Assembly (NCBI RefSeq): GCF_900185615.1 | Contig: NZ_FYAK01000001.1 | Location: 124,001 to 188,000, forward strand | From: Photobacterium malacitanum | GTDB taxonomy: Bacteria; Pseudomonadota; Gammaproteobacteria; Enterobacterales; Vibrionaceae | DNA: 64,000 bases | Reading direction: 5' to 3' | Part shown: positions 27,235-36,023 of the stretch, in pieces | Position numbering within the stretch: position 1 is the stretch's first letter | Layout: every line of letters starts with the position of its first letter | Notes under the pieces: generated by a model | What the model was told of the DNA's origin: nothing | Databases searched by the model: none | What the model saw: the letters and a program-made list of their open reading frames with translations, nothing else | Translations under genes and position numbers: made by a program

Positions 27235-27789
27235 CTATTGCTTAAATAAACGCGCAGCATCAATATTGGCACGTTCGGTGTCAGCAATTTCAAATAATGG
27301 TAATGCTGTTAGCTGCATTTGTTGAGCAATGATACTTGATGGGAACATTTCAATACCGTTGTTATAGCGCGTAACTGCCGCATTAAAACTTCGTCGCGCT
27401 GCTGATATTTGCTCTTCTGTTTCGTTAATTGAGCGCATGAGTAATTCTATATTTTGATTAGCTTTAAGTTCAGGGTAGGCTTCGACTGCGACTTTAAAGT
27501 GAGAAACAGCAGTAGAAAGTTGTTTATCTAGCTGAGGTTTATTGGCTGATTCAATTTGGTGTGATTGTTGACGTAATGCGGTGAGTTCGACAAGCACGGA
27601 TTGTTCATGTTTCATATAAGCTTTGGTGGTCTCGATTAAATTAGGTAATAAATCAAACCGTTTTTTAAGCATGACATCGATACTTGCTTCTGCATTAGCC
27701 ACTTGATTTTTTTTACCGATGAGGCTGTTACGCATTGCTATATATAACATTGCAACCAGTACCACAAAGACGATTATACTTATTAGCAT
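27235..27789 (-). CDS. lemA: LemA family membrane-anchored protein
   Basis: A 184-residue protein with one N-terminal membrane helix (residues 1-19), then a helical-bundle domain with the LemA core VMLKKRFDLLPNLIETTKAYM, AARRSFNAAVTRYNNGIEMFPSSIIA and a terminal FEIADTERANIDAARLF-like tail. LemA proteins have no agreed biochemical role. First gene of a two-gene unit with the DUF3137 gene. Confidence 0.9.
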   Translation of the reverse strand: MLISIIVFVVLVAMLYIAMRNSLIGKKNQVANAEASIDVMLKKRFDLLPNLIETTKAYMKHEQSVLVELTALRQQSHQIESANKPQLDKQLSTAVSHFKVAVEAYPELKANQNIELLMRSINETEEQISAARRSFNAAVTRYNNGIEMFPSSIIAQQMQLTALPLFEIADTERANIDAARLFKQ

Positions 27790-27870
27790 TTCTATTTTCC
27801 TTTATATAAACCAGCAAGCGAAACTAATGATAGTTATCGCTAGCCGTAAGGTTACGCTCTAGTTATAACG

Positions 27871-27896
27871 AAAAAAGCCTTGTCAAAACAAGGCTT
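27871..27896 (-). terminator. terminator of the GNAT gene
   Basis: AAGCCTTGT, CAAA or TTTG loop, ACAAGGCTT (27875-27896). On the minus strand it is followed by six T, immediately downstream of the acetyltransferase gene. Confidence 0.85.
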
Positions 27897-27928
27897 AAAT
27901 TCAGATTTATTATTATTACTCGGTCTAA

Positions 27929-28423
27929 CTATGGGATAGCAGTAACAGGAATGTGGGATTCAGTGAGATTTTTCGTCATCATGCAAAACTGGCGGCGGGG
28001 TGTAAATCCATGCTTTTCATAGAAATTACGCGCTCCAGCGTTACCAATATTTACTTCTAGTGATAATGCCTTAACGCCATCTTGAATCACTAACGTTTCC
28101 AGCTGTGGTAATAATTCAGTACCTATACCATGTTGACGCCACTCTGGTTTCAAATAGAACTGATCGATTAAGCCAATTTTGCCGCCATGCTCAAGACTAA
28201 AACTATAACTGACGATAATATGGCCTGCGATATACTTCATACCATGTTGTTCGACTTCAATGAACCATGCCTGACCTAATTGTGGGTTGCTTAATAACTG
28301 TTTAACTGCCTGTGTTGTTTGCTCCGCTTTTTGAGGTAAAGCTTCATAGTCAAACAATTCATCTATTAATTGGAGAAATTTATTTAGCGAAGAAAGTGTT
28401 GGTGTGCTGAGAGAAATATTCAT
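27929..28423 (-). CDS. GNAT family N-acetyltransferase
   Basis: A 164-residue acetyl-CoA-dependent transferase. It has the motif A loop RQHGIGTEL (R/Q-x2-G-x-G/A) after the beta-strand KIGLIDQFYLKPEW, and the late NIGNAGARNFYEKHGFTPR typical of GNAT folds. Cytoplasmic. Substrate unknown. It is a single gene transcribed divergently from rsuA. Confidence 0.88.
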   Translation of the reverse strand: MNISLSTPTLSSLNKFLQLIDELFDYEALPQKAEQTTQAVKQLLSNPQLGQAWFIEVEQHGMKYIAGHIIVSYSFSLEHGGKIGLIDQFYLKPEWRQHGIGTELLPQLETLVIQDGVKALSLEVNIGNAGARNFYEKHGFTPRRQFCMMTKNLTESHIPVTAIP

Positions 28424-28727
28424 ACTGAGTCCCTAACTTAAACCCTTATCTTTGAAGGCTTTATTGATTACAACGTGTAATTAAGTTGTTGTATTTGCAT
28501 AGAGTGAATGTTTTTTTAATTTGTAATCTAGCAGATATATGACAATAGAGTCATAGAAATGTTCATATTTTTGATAAAATGATATCAGGTTTAACAATTT
28601 TTATTTTTAAAGCTGCATTATAACAAAGTGCTCACTGCGTGAATGTTGAGGAAAACAAAGTTTTTAATGCATCTGTGTGATTTGCTTCCTATAATACCGA
28701 CCCATTTGTAAGTAGCGGAGCCAGTCA
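28424..28727. other. 304-bp intergenic region with rsuA promoter
   Basis: It lies between the divergent GNAT and rsuA genes. A perfect -10 hexamer TATAAT sits at 28690-28695, about 33 bases before the rsuA start; the -35 region is poor. No ORF or RNA gene is apparent. Confidence 0.45.
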
Positions 28728-29426
28728 ATGAGGCTTGATAAATTCTTAAGTACCACTTTAGGTATCACCCGTAGAGAAGCCGGTAAACTTCTTCGTGACA
28801 AAATGATTGAAGTTGATGGCGAAATCGTTCGTAGTACTTCTTTCTCTGTCGGTGATGATAACGACGTAGAATTTAACGGTCGTCCACTTCGTCTACAAGG
28901 GCCCCGTTACTTCATGTTGAATAAGCCACAGGGCTTTGTGTGTTCACATGTCGATGATTTCAATCCTACTGTTTTTGTATTGTTCGATGAAGTTAGCCCT
29001 GAGAAAATGCACGTTGCTGGCCGTTTAGACAGTGATACAACGGGCTTAACGCTATTAACTGATGATGGTCAATGGTCACATCGCATTACTTCTCCACGCC
29101 ATGTGTGTGAGAAAGTGTATTTTGTAGAAACAGCTGATCCGATTGTTGCGGAGAATATTGCGCAATTTGAGGCTGGCGTACAATTAAATGGTGAAGATGG
29201 ACTTACTCGTCCTGCAAAATTAGAAATTGTTGGTGAGCGAGAAGGGGTATTAACCATCACTGAAGGTAAATATCACCAAGTGAAGCGTATGTTTGCTGCT
29301 GTTGGTAACCGTGTGGTTGGTTTACATCGTGAGCGAGTAGGCGCAGTTGAATTGGATGAAGATCTAGAGCCTGGTCAATACCGACCATTAACGGCTGAAG
29401 AAGTAGCATCATTTTTAGCGAAATAA
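28728..29426 (+). CDS. rsuA: 16S rRNA pseudouridine(516) synthase
   Basis: A 232-residue enzyme that isomerises U516 of 16S rRNA. An S4 domain (about 1-55, MRLDKFLSTTLGI...VDGEIVRS) precedes the synthase domain with catalytic Asp101 in GRLDSDTTGL (Asp102 in E. coli). It also has YFMLNKPQG, DDGQWSHRITSPRH and EGKYHQVKRMFAAVGN. The start is ATG 28728 after AGCGGAG. In E. coli rsuA and bcr are adjacent on one strand, as here, but a terminator at 29456-29486 makes separate transcripts likely. Confidence 0.96.
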   Translation: MRLDKFLSTTLGITRREAGKLLRDKMIEVDGEIVRSTSFSVGDDNDVEFNGRPLRLQGPRYFMLNKPQGFVCSHVDDFNPTVFVLFDEVSPEKMHVAGRLDSDTTGLTLLTDDGQWSHRITSPRHVCEKVYFVETADPIVAENIAQFEAGVQLNGEDGLTRPAKLEIVGEREGVLTITEGKYHQVKRMFAAVGNRVVGLHRERVGAVELDEDLEPGQYRPLTAEEVASFLAK

Positions 29427-29455
29427 CATTATTAGTGATAATGTGATACCAAGAG

Positions 29456-29486
29456 AGCATAAGCATTATTGCTTATGCTTTTTTTA
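29456..29486 (+). terminator. terminator after rsuA
   Basis: AGCATAAGC / GCTTATGCT with a 6-base loop, followed by seven T. Confidence 0.9.
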
Positions 29487-29655
29487 TGCCTACAGTCTGA
29501 AACGATTATTATTCTCTTATTTTAAGGTCAGTTAGAAATTTTTTATTTCCTATTAGGAAAGAATCAATACCGTTTTTTAGCGTACAATAGATTTATTGTC
29601 CCTTATATAGCAATTATATCCTGCTTATCGTTGTTATCTTATAAAAAGAATATTT

Positions 29656-30846
29656 ATGACTCAACAAGCCTCATCTAAATTGAGTTTACAGCTCATTCTC
29701 ATTCTCGGTGCAATTGCCGCTTTAACTCCTTTTGCTATCGATATGTATTTACCGGCAATGCCAAGTATTGCTAAAGACTTTCTGGTATCACCAAGTGCTG
29801 TTCAAGTAACATTAACAGCATATACCGCCGGTTTTGCCTTTGGTCAGCTCATTCATGGTCCATTAGCAGACAGTTATGGTCGTCGCCCGATGCTAATTGC
29901 GGGGACGGTGAGTTTCTTTGTATTAACTGTTTTAGGCGCGCTTAGTACCGATATTCATGAATTAACCATTATTCGAGTGGCACAAGGCTTTGCTGGTGCT
30001 GCTGCGGCGGTGATTATTGGTGCCTTAGTGCGAGATATGTTTGAACGTGAAGAGTTTTCACGAACAATGTCGTTTGTGACTTTAGTGATGACGATTGCAC
30101 CGTTAATTGCACCTGTTTTAGGCGGGCATCTTTCAGTATGGTTTGGCTGGCGCGCTGTTTTTTGGGCATTAGCTATTTTTGCCGTTATTGTGCTGATCTC
30201 GATCCTATTTAAAATCAAAGAGACATTGCCAAAAGAAAAACGAATTCCATTTCATATCTCGTCAATTCTTAAAAATTACAAACGGTTATTATCAAATCCA
30301 GTTGCCTTTGGTTTAATTTGCTGCAGCGGATTTTCTTTTGCGGGTATGTTTACGTTTTTAACTGCAGGTTCATTTGTTTACATTGATATTTACGGTATTA
30401 GTGTCGAGAATTTTGGTTATTATTTTTGCTTAAACATTCTTTGTATGATCCTATTCACAAGCATTAATGGTCGATTTGTAAAGCGCAAGGGGACACATTG
30501 GATGTTGCGTTTTGGCTTGATTATTCAATTAGTCGCTGGAATATTATTACTTATAGGACAGTGGTTAGATTTAGGCTTGTGGGGCGTGGTTATTCCCGTT
30601 GCGTTATTTATTGGTACACTTTCCACTATTGGTAGTAATACCATGGCATGTTTATTATCAAGTTATCCTCAAATGGCAGGTACAGCTTCTTCTTTAGGTG
30701 GAACGTTCCGATTTGGTATTGGTTCGATTGTTGGTGGACTGGTTGCTTTAATGCCAGACAGTAATGCATGGCCAATGGCATTGACTATGGCATCATGTGC
30801 TATATTATCGGCAGGTTTTTATTGGTTCCTTGCACGCACAGCTTAG
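29656..30846 (+). CDS. bcr: Bcr/CflA family multidrug efflux MFS transporter
   Basis: A 396-residue, twelve-helix inner-membrane exporter. Signatures include FAIDMYLPAMPSIAKDF, the motif A region HGPLADSYGRRP, RVAQGFAGAAAAVIIGALVRD and APVLGG. E. coli Bcr exports bicyclomycin, sulfonamides and Cys-containing peptides. It lies next to rsuA exactly as in E. coli, which supports orthology. The ATG at 29656 follows AAAAAGAAT; no better start exists. Confidence 0.92.
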   Translation: MTQQASSKLSLQLILILGAIAALTPFAIDMYLPAMPSIAKDFLVSPSAVQVTLTAYTAGFAFGQLIHGPLADSYGRRPMLIAGTVSFFVLTVLGALSTDIHELTIIRVAQGFAGAAAAVIIGALVRDMFEREEFSRTMSFVTLVMTIAPLIAPVLGGHLSVWFGWRAVFWALAIFAVIVLISILFKIKETLPKEKRIPFHISSILKNYKRLLSNPVAFGLICCSGFSFAGMFTFLTAGSFVYIDIYGISVENFGYYFCLNILCMILFTSINGRFVKRKGTHWMLRFGLIIQLVAGILLLIGQWLDLGLWGVVIPVALFIGTLSTIGSNTMACLLSSYPQMAGTASSLGGTFRFGIGSIVGGLVALMPDSNAWPMALTMASCAILSAGFYWFLARTA

Positions 30847-30891
30847 ACGTTGTGTTGTGGTTTGATATTTTTGGATTGTTTGAAATAAATC

Positions 30892-31545
30892 ATGACCATT
30901 TTTTTTAATGAAATTTACAAAGTAGTTAGTAGTGGATTAACCGCCTTACAAGAAGCGCAAGCAACAGGTAAAGCACAGAAAAACCCTGTCAGTGAAAGTA
31001 TTTTTTTAAGCGCTTGGGTAACAAAAGTACTTAAACAACATAGCTTTGATCGTTGTGTCGTGAAAACACTGCAAGAATGGCAACAGCAATCACGTACGAT
31101 GGGTAAAAATGCACAACTAAAACTGCATTTTTCGCGTTTAGCTGAAACGTACGCAAAAGTAACCAATGAGCAAGGTCAATCAACTGTCATTACACCGGCG
31201 GTGATGACAACGTTTTATACTGCGCTTGAACAGCAAGATTGGTTAGTAACCAATGAATATGAAGTCAACCGTAAGGTCAGCCACCATACTGATGGTAAAG
31301 CATCGTTAGTGGTTTGTTGTGCTCAGTATGCTGAAGCAATGGCTGACGGTGACGAGTTAGTTAAACCTTTATCTTTATATGTACGTGGTAATGCACAGCA
31401 ATTTATTGACATTGCCTACCAACATGGAATTTTGCTATTTAAAATTACAGACTATAAATCAAAAGTTAAGTTTCATGGTGAGTATGTGATTTACCCGCAT
31501 AATGCTGGTGGACATCTGCCTGAACTACCAACAGCGACGCTTTAA
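30892..31545 (+). CDS. DUF2913 family protein
   Basis: A 217-residue soluble protein matching DUF2913, a family restricted to gammaproteobacteria. Features are an N-terminal helical part (LQEAQATGKAQKNPVSES), KTLQEWQQQSRTMGKNAQLK, HHTDGKASLVVC and the conserved ending ITDYKSKVKFHGEYVIYP. No catalytic motif or membrane segment. It lies 45 bases downstream of bcr and may share its transcript. Function unknown. Confidence 0.87.
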   Translation: MTIFFNEIYKVVSSGLTALQEAQATGKAQKNPVSESIFLSAWVTKVLKQHSFDRCVVKTLQEWQQQSRTMGKNAQLKLHFSRLAETYAKVTNEQGQSTVITPAVMTTFYTALEQQDWLVTNEYEVNRKVSHHTDGKASLVVCCAQYAEAMADGDELVKPLSLYVRGNAQQFIDIAYQHGILLFKITDYKSKVKFHGEYVIYPHNAGGHLPELPTATL

Positions 31546-31567
31546 TCGTTATTATTGATATATACAT

Positions 31568-31605
31568 AAATGCCGTATGCGTAAACCACGCATACGGCAT
31601 TTTAT
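31568..31605. terminator. bidirectional terminator between DUF2913 and MFS genes
   Basis: AAATGCCGTATGCGT / ACGCATACGGCATTT, a 15-bp perfect stem with a 5-base loop, between convergent genes. Confidence 0.94.
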
Positions 31606-31631
31606 TGTGTAATGTATCTGGTCCGTTATAA

Positions 31632-32792
31632 CTATATTGCGTTACCTGCTAGTGCTAACTTAGTGAACAGTTGTTTAATGATAACCAGTACTAAACAACA
31701 ACCGCCACAAGTTAATAGTGTGATAGCTAAATTACCTATTGATGCGGCAAAATCTAACCCAAAACCAATAATGAGATAATAGGATAGACCTAATAAAGCA
31801 CCCGCGCTGCCAAGGTGGTTTCGGTAATTGACTAAAGCGGTACTAAATAGATTCGGTAAGGTAAGACCAAAAGCGACAGAAACTAAAGCCATTGGAATAA
31901 AAAACCAAATCGTATCTTGTAATAGGTAAACCCCGATACCTGAGATAACCATCAGTATCATCGCGATAAAGACAATAATATCACCGTTCAGTTTATAGTG
32001 AATTAGCTTCATATTAATCAGTGAGCCTAATACCGAACCAATAGCTAAAACAAACCCAGTATAACCAAAGAGTTTTACACTTGCGCCCAGTTGCTCAAAC
32101 ATAAACGGCGCAATACTGTAGTATGAAAAGAGTGCTACGTTAGCCAATCCGATCATTAATGTTATGTACCAAATATGACTATCACGGATCATTTTATTGG
32201 CTACAGAGATCAAGCTATCACGTTTAATGTGTTCAGGTTTAGTTTCAGGTAGCTGAAGACTAGACCAGATAAATAACAGGGTGATCAGTACAATCATTGC
32301 AGCGAATACCCAAGTATAACCACCATGGGCTGTTAGCCAACTGCCGATCATCATACCGAGCACAGGGCTGATACCAACCGATGTTGCAGCAATTGAAAAT
32401 AGTCGCGATAATTCAGGGCCTTCAAAGCTGTCTCTTAAAATTGTTTGAGTACATACTGAGCCAACTGCAGCACCAAATGCACACGTACCAAAGCCGTATA
32501 AAAATAGATCAAAGTTTGGCGCTAAATAAGTGGCTATCGCAGCAGTAATAAACAGTGCTAATCCTGCTAACGTTGAACGACGGCGACCAATGATATCGCA
32601 TAATGTCCCCCAAAAAACGACACCTAAAGCAAAAGCTATAAAGAAGATGGATAAACCCTGAGCTGCATTTTCAGCACTAATAGCAAAATGATTTTTAATC
32701 GATGTCAATGCTGGGCTATACATGGTTTCAATAAGCTGTGGAAACATTAATAGCGCAATGGCTAACGGTGTTGATATTTTTTTTATATTCAT
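31632..32792 (-). CDS. Bcr/CflA-like MFS exporter
   Basis: A 386-residue, twelve-helix MFS protein of the drug/H+ antiporter group. It has FPQLIETMYSPALTSI at the first helix, motif A GTLCDIIGRRRST, the AVGSVCTQTILRDSFEG segment and GISPVLGMMIGSWL. It is transcribed divergently from an AraC-type regulator across 206 bases, the usual arrangement for a regulator and the exporter it controls. Substrate unknown. Confidence 0.87.
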   Translation of the reverse strand: MNIKKISTPLAIALLMFPQLIETMYSPALTSIKNHFAISAENAAQGLSIFFIAFALGVVFWGTLCDIIGRRRSTLAGLALFITAAIATYLAPNFDLFLYGFGTCAFGAAVGSVCTQTILRDSFEGPELSRLFSIAATSVGISPVLGMMIGSWLTAHGGYTWVFAAMIVLITLLFIWSSLQLPETKPEHIKRDSLISVANKMIRDSHIWYITLMIGLANVALFSYYSIAPFMFEQLGASVKLFGYTGFVLAIGSVLGSLINMKLIHYKLNGDIIVFIAMILMVISGIGVYLLQDTIWFFIPMALVSVAFGLTLPNLFSTALVNYRNHLGSAGALLGLSYYLIIGFGLDFAASIGNLAITLLTCGGCCLVLVIIKQLFTKLALAGNAI

Positions 32793-32998
32793 TTTCTATA
32801 TCCTGTTTATCCAGTAATTACCTCACTTCTATTGATGCTTATATTCACAACGTTAAAATTGGAATCTAATGCAATGAACAAGAGTGTCGGTGTCACTGTT
32901 ATTTCAATATGGAAAATTATATAGTGTTGAAATTTGGTATAATATTAACATAGGGACGTTAAATATCACTTTAAGGACAAATTGATAAGGATAGTCAA

Positions 32999-33775
32999 AT
33001 GGCTTACATAACAATAGATCAACAGTTTTGTGCAGATGAATATGATGGCTTAGTGATTGGACTTGCCGCTGATTTAGGTAACCATGATTCTGGAGAGCAT
33101 CGGCATAATAAAGATCAGCTATTGTTCTCACATCATGGCTGTATGGTAATTACTTTAGAAGGGGTTAAGTGTGTGTTACCACCAATGAGAGCGGCATGGA
33201 TCCCTGCTGGTGTGTTACATAATGCCCAAATGAACAACGTAACCCATTATCGTTCGTTGTATTTTGATCAAGTATTGCAACCACAACTTAGCCGCGCAAT
33301 GAAGATCATCGATATTAATCCGTTGATGGCAGCATTACTTGAAAGAATGGCATACTGGCCATTTGATAAACCGAACCATGAGCAAATAAATACAGTTAAT
33401 TTATTAATAGAGGAGCTTAATTCTGCTACTGATAGCCATCTAAACTTACCACTCCCACACGATATACGATTACAGCAATGGTTAGCTGATATTAACCATC
33501 CTGACTTTTTAGCCCCGAGTTTAGCTGAGCTGAGCCAGCTTGTTGGTGCAAGCCCAAAAACCATAACCCGTATTTTCAATCAAGAAACAGGCATGCCATA
33601 CCAAAGTTGGCGTCAGCAATGGCGGTTGTTAGCTGCGATTGAATTACTTGTACAAGGGCAGCGGATCTCAGATATTTCATATCGACTTGATTTTGCTAAT
33701 GACAGCGCATTTATTTATTTCTTTCGTCAAAAAACGGGATTTACACCACTTAATTTTATGATTGAACTTAAATAA
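32999..33775 (+). CDS. AraC family transcriptional regulator
   Basis: A 258-residue regulator with an N-terminal cupin-like sensor (SGEHRHNKDQLLFSHHG, RAAWIPAGVLHNAQ) and a C-terminal double helix-turn-helix (about 165-258: LSQLVGASPKTITRIFNQETG...FANDSAFIYFFRQKTGFTP). The start is ATG 32999 after AAGGA. It probably senses a small toxic compound and controls the divergent MFS gene. It is similar in plan and length to the AraC protein at 43753, which also faces an MFS gene. Confidence 0.9.
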   Translation: MAYITIDQQFCADEYDGLVIGLAADLGNHDSGEHRHNKDQLLFSHHGCMVITLEGVKCVLPPMRAAWIPAGVLHNAQMNNVTHYRSLYFDQVLQPQLSRAMKIIDINPLMAALLERMAYWPFDKPNHEQINTVNLLIEELNSATDSHLNLPLPHDIRLQQWLADINHPDFLAPSLAELSQLVGASPKTITRIFNQETGMPYQSWRQQWRLLAAIELLVQGQRISDISYRLDFANDSAFIYFFRQKTGFTPLNFMIELK

Positions 33776-34049
33776 TAAATCTTGCATCCTAGAGCGCTAT
33801 CTTAAATATAGAACGCTAAAATTAGCCAATATTGACTGATTTTTTGTGGGAACTTAACCATAAATAAACACTAAAACCGTCTGATATATTATGTAATAAA
33901 AAATTGATATGAGGTTCTCATCTTGATGGTTTTTAAGTTGAATATTCATCTTTATAAGTCATGATAATCCTATTAATTACTATAAATGATATTGTCATTA
34001 TACGATTAATATAATGCTCGCTAAGGCTAACAGAATAATAAGGACGTCC

Positions 34050-35222
34050 ATGCCTGTTTGTTGTACTCAATATAAAAATGAACATATTTCTATACCTTTG
34101 ATTTTATCATTTGATGAAACATTAACGTTTTTTCCATTTGTATTAGAATTTTATGACTGGCGTGACGGTCTTGCTATGTATCGTGCTTATCCTGATGGTC
34201 ATCGTGAATTACTAGAAGGAAGTTGTTCGTTTTATATAGAGCATATTGAGTCATTAGCAGGTGGTAAAGCATGGATTGACAGCATTCCAACACAGTTGGT
34301 TGATAAAGCTCGTGCATATGCTGATCTTGGTGTTTATATGCTAAAAATTGCGGCAATGAGTGATAAAGCACGTTATTTATTATCACAACGACCAATTTTG
34401 CTTTATCTAGTGTGTGAGCGTTATCCGTTAGATCATGAGCAAGTTGTATCGTTATGTGAATTAGGACAACGACAGATATTAGCCCATTTAGGGTTAGCGT
34501 CATGTCGTTCAGCTTTGCGGTTTATTGATCGTATTCAAAGTGATTTTTCTACTCGCTCGGTAGTGATCGTTATTCACCGCTTATTAGATCCACAAACGAA
34601 GCCATTTACATTGTTTCGCCATTATCAGGCTATTACTACGCTTACTTTGCAAGTCTATTTACAATGGCCAACATTGACGGGCACTAAACTAGGTTTTTAT
34701 TTAATTAGCGCCTCGCAACGAGAAAGACTACAAATTAATCAAATATTGTCGGATGTATTTCAATTAGGCTACCGAGTGCTTGATGTTGATTCAGTACGAC
34801 GTATTCATGCTGCGACATCATATGATGAGCTGAAACAACTACATGATCGTTGGCTTATCGCACAGCGAACAGCTAAATTTGTGCCAGATCCGAGTTGTGA
34901 CAAAGAGTATGATATTCCTTTTGCTGGTAACAGTAATATTGTGCCAATTCGCAATTACCAGCAATTAGAATCTGAAGGTATTGAACAAAATCACTATGTT
35001 GCTATTTATCACCAGCGCATTATTAAAGGTGAATATTTAGTGTATAAAATGTACATGCCAGAAAGAGTCACAATTGGTTTAAAGCGGCATTATTTAGCCA
35101 ATGGTAGGGCAAGTGATATTTATACCGTTGATCAAATTCAAGCGCGTAATAATCGTATGCCATCTTATGAAACATTAGAAACGGTTTATGGTTGGTTAGA
35201 CAGTGTTAAAATGGTTCGCTAA
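34050..35222 (+). CDS. PcfJ-like domain protein
   Basis: A 390-residue soluble protein. The C-terminal 100 residues carry a PcfJ-like pattern: LESEGIEQNHYVAIYHQRI, then YKMYMPERVTIGLKRH and QIQARNNRMPSYETLETVYGWL. In canonical PcfJ the HC pair replaces this HY. The N-terminal 290 residues are helical and unrecognised. PcfJ genes are known mainly from conjugative plasmids and integrative elements, and their function is unclear. Here no conjugation gene is nearby. ATG 34050 follows AAGGA at a proper distance, so I prefer it to ATG 34014. Confidence 0.6.
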   Translation: MPVCCTQYKNEHISIPLILSFDETLTFFPFVLEFYDWRDGLAMYRAYPDGHRELLEGSCSFYIEHIESLAGGKAWIDSIPTQLVDKARAYADLGVYMLKIAAMSDKARYLLSQRPILLYLVCERYPLDHEQVVSLCELGQRQILAHLGLASCRSALRFIDRIQSDFSTRSVVIVIHRLLDPQTKPFTLFRHYQAITTLTLQVYLQWPTLTGTKLGFYLISASQRERLQINQILSDVFQLGYRVLDVDSVRRIHAATSYDELKQLHDRWLIAQRTAKFVPDPSCDKEYDIPFAGNSNIVPIRNYQQLESEGIEQNHYVAIYHQRIIKGEYLVYKMYMPERVTIGLKRHYLANGRASDIYTVDQIQARNNRMPSYETLETVYGWLDSVKMVR

Positions 35223-35250
35223 TACCGTATGAGTAAAACACAATAAACGC

Positions 35251-35307
35251 AAAGTGAGCAGAGCTTCGTTACCTTTGACTTGAAAGTATATAAGATGCTC
35301 ACTTTTT
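35251..35307. terminator. bidirectional terminator after the PcfJ-like gene
   Basis: AAAGTGAGCA (35251-35260) and TGCTCACTTT (35296-35305) with a 35-base loop, then a T-run. The flanking genes converge. Confidence 0.75.
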
Positions 35308-35325
35308 CTGTTGTTAAGAATATCT

Positions 35326-36000
35326 TTAATCAAGATCGCTACGTTTTAGGATCAGATTTGGGTTTGGGCAGTTATTACGGTAGAACGCAAGCTCGTCAGG
35401 ATCGACAACACCAATATAATCATCTTTATTTGTTCCCATATCCTCAATGATCTGTAAGTGTAGGTGAGGGGCCCAACCGCCATTTTCTGCTGTTGTGCCC
35501 ACTGCAGTAAATTGTTCTCCAGCGGTAATAATATCGCCGATGTTTAATGTGGCATGTGCCGCTTGATGTAAGTGACCATATAGAGTGAAAAAAGTCATTC
35601 CTTCAAGCTGATGACGTAAAATAATCGTTGGGCCATAATCCCCGTCACCTTGATGATTAGCAATGCTATGTACTGTACCGTTGAGCGGTGCAAAGACTGG
35701 CGTGAGCGCTGCAACACCCAAATCGATACCCATATGAACGGTACGATTTTGACTGTCACTAAAGTTAGCTTTATCTTGATAAATCAGACGCTGTTCTGCG
35801 TAACGGCCAATCACAATTTCAGCATCAATAGCTGTGGCTTGGCGGACTATTTCATCGGCAAAGCTGTGCTCTGCGGTGACATTTTTCCAAAGTTCACTAC
35901 TTGGTGAAAGATCGACGATTAATCCGCAGCCAAATTGGAGTGCTGGTGGAATAACGGGATGAAAACAATGTGCAGCAAGTGTGCGAGCTAATGATGTCAT
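35326..36000 (-). CDS. stand-alone M23/LytM-like metallopeptidase-fold protein without signal peptide
   Basis: A 224-residue protein with a LytM domain. The metal ligands are His and Asp of HMGIDLG (H-x3-D) and the His of PHLHLQI; TLYGHL is also present. There is no signal peptide or membrane helix, so it should stay in the cytoplasm. The sequence, especially GDYGPTIILRH, ENGGWAPHLHLQ and CPNPNL, matches the middle module of large proteins that fuse an aminoglycoside-phosphotransferase-like kinase, this module and a class III aminotransferase. Here it is alone. ATG 36000 is chosen over TTG 36006 by spacing to AAGGA. It lies 23 bases after an MFS gene, probably one operon. Confidence 0.72.
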   Translation of the reverse strand: MTSLARTLAAHCFHPVIPPALQFGCGLIVDLSPSSELWKNVTAEHSFADEIVRQATAIDAEIVIGRYAEQRLIYQDKANFSDSQNRTVHMGIDLGVAALTPVFAPLNGTVHSIANHQGDGDYGPTIILRHQLEGMTFFTLYGHLHQAAHATLNIGDIITAGEQFTAVGTTAENGGWAPHLHLQIIEDMGTNKDDYIGVVDPDELAFYRNNCPNPNLILKRSDLD

Positions 36001-36023
36001 CAGCAATGTCCTTGTTAAAGATA

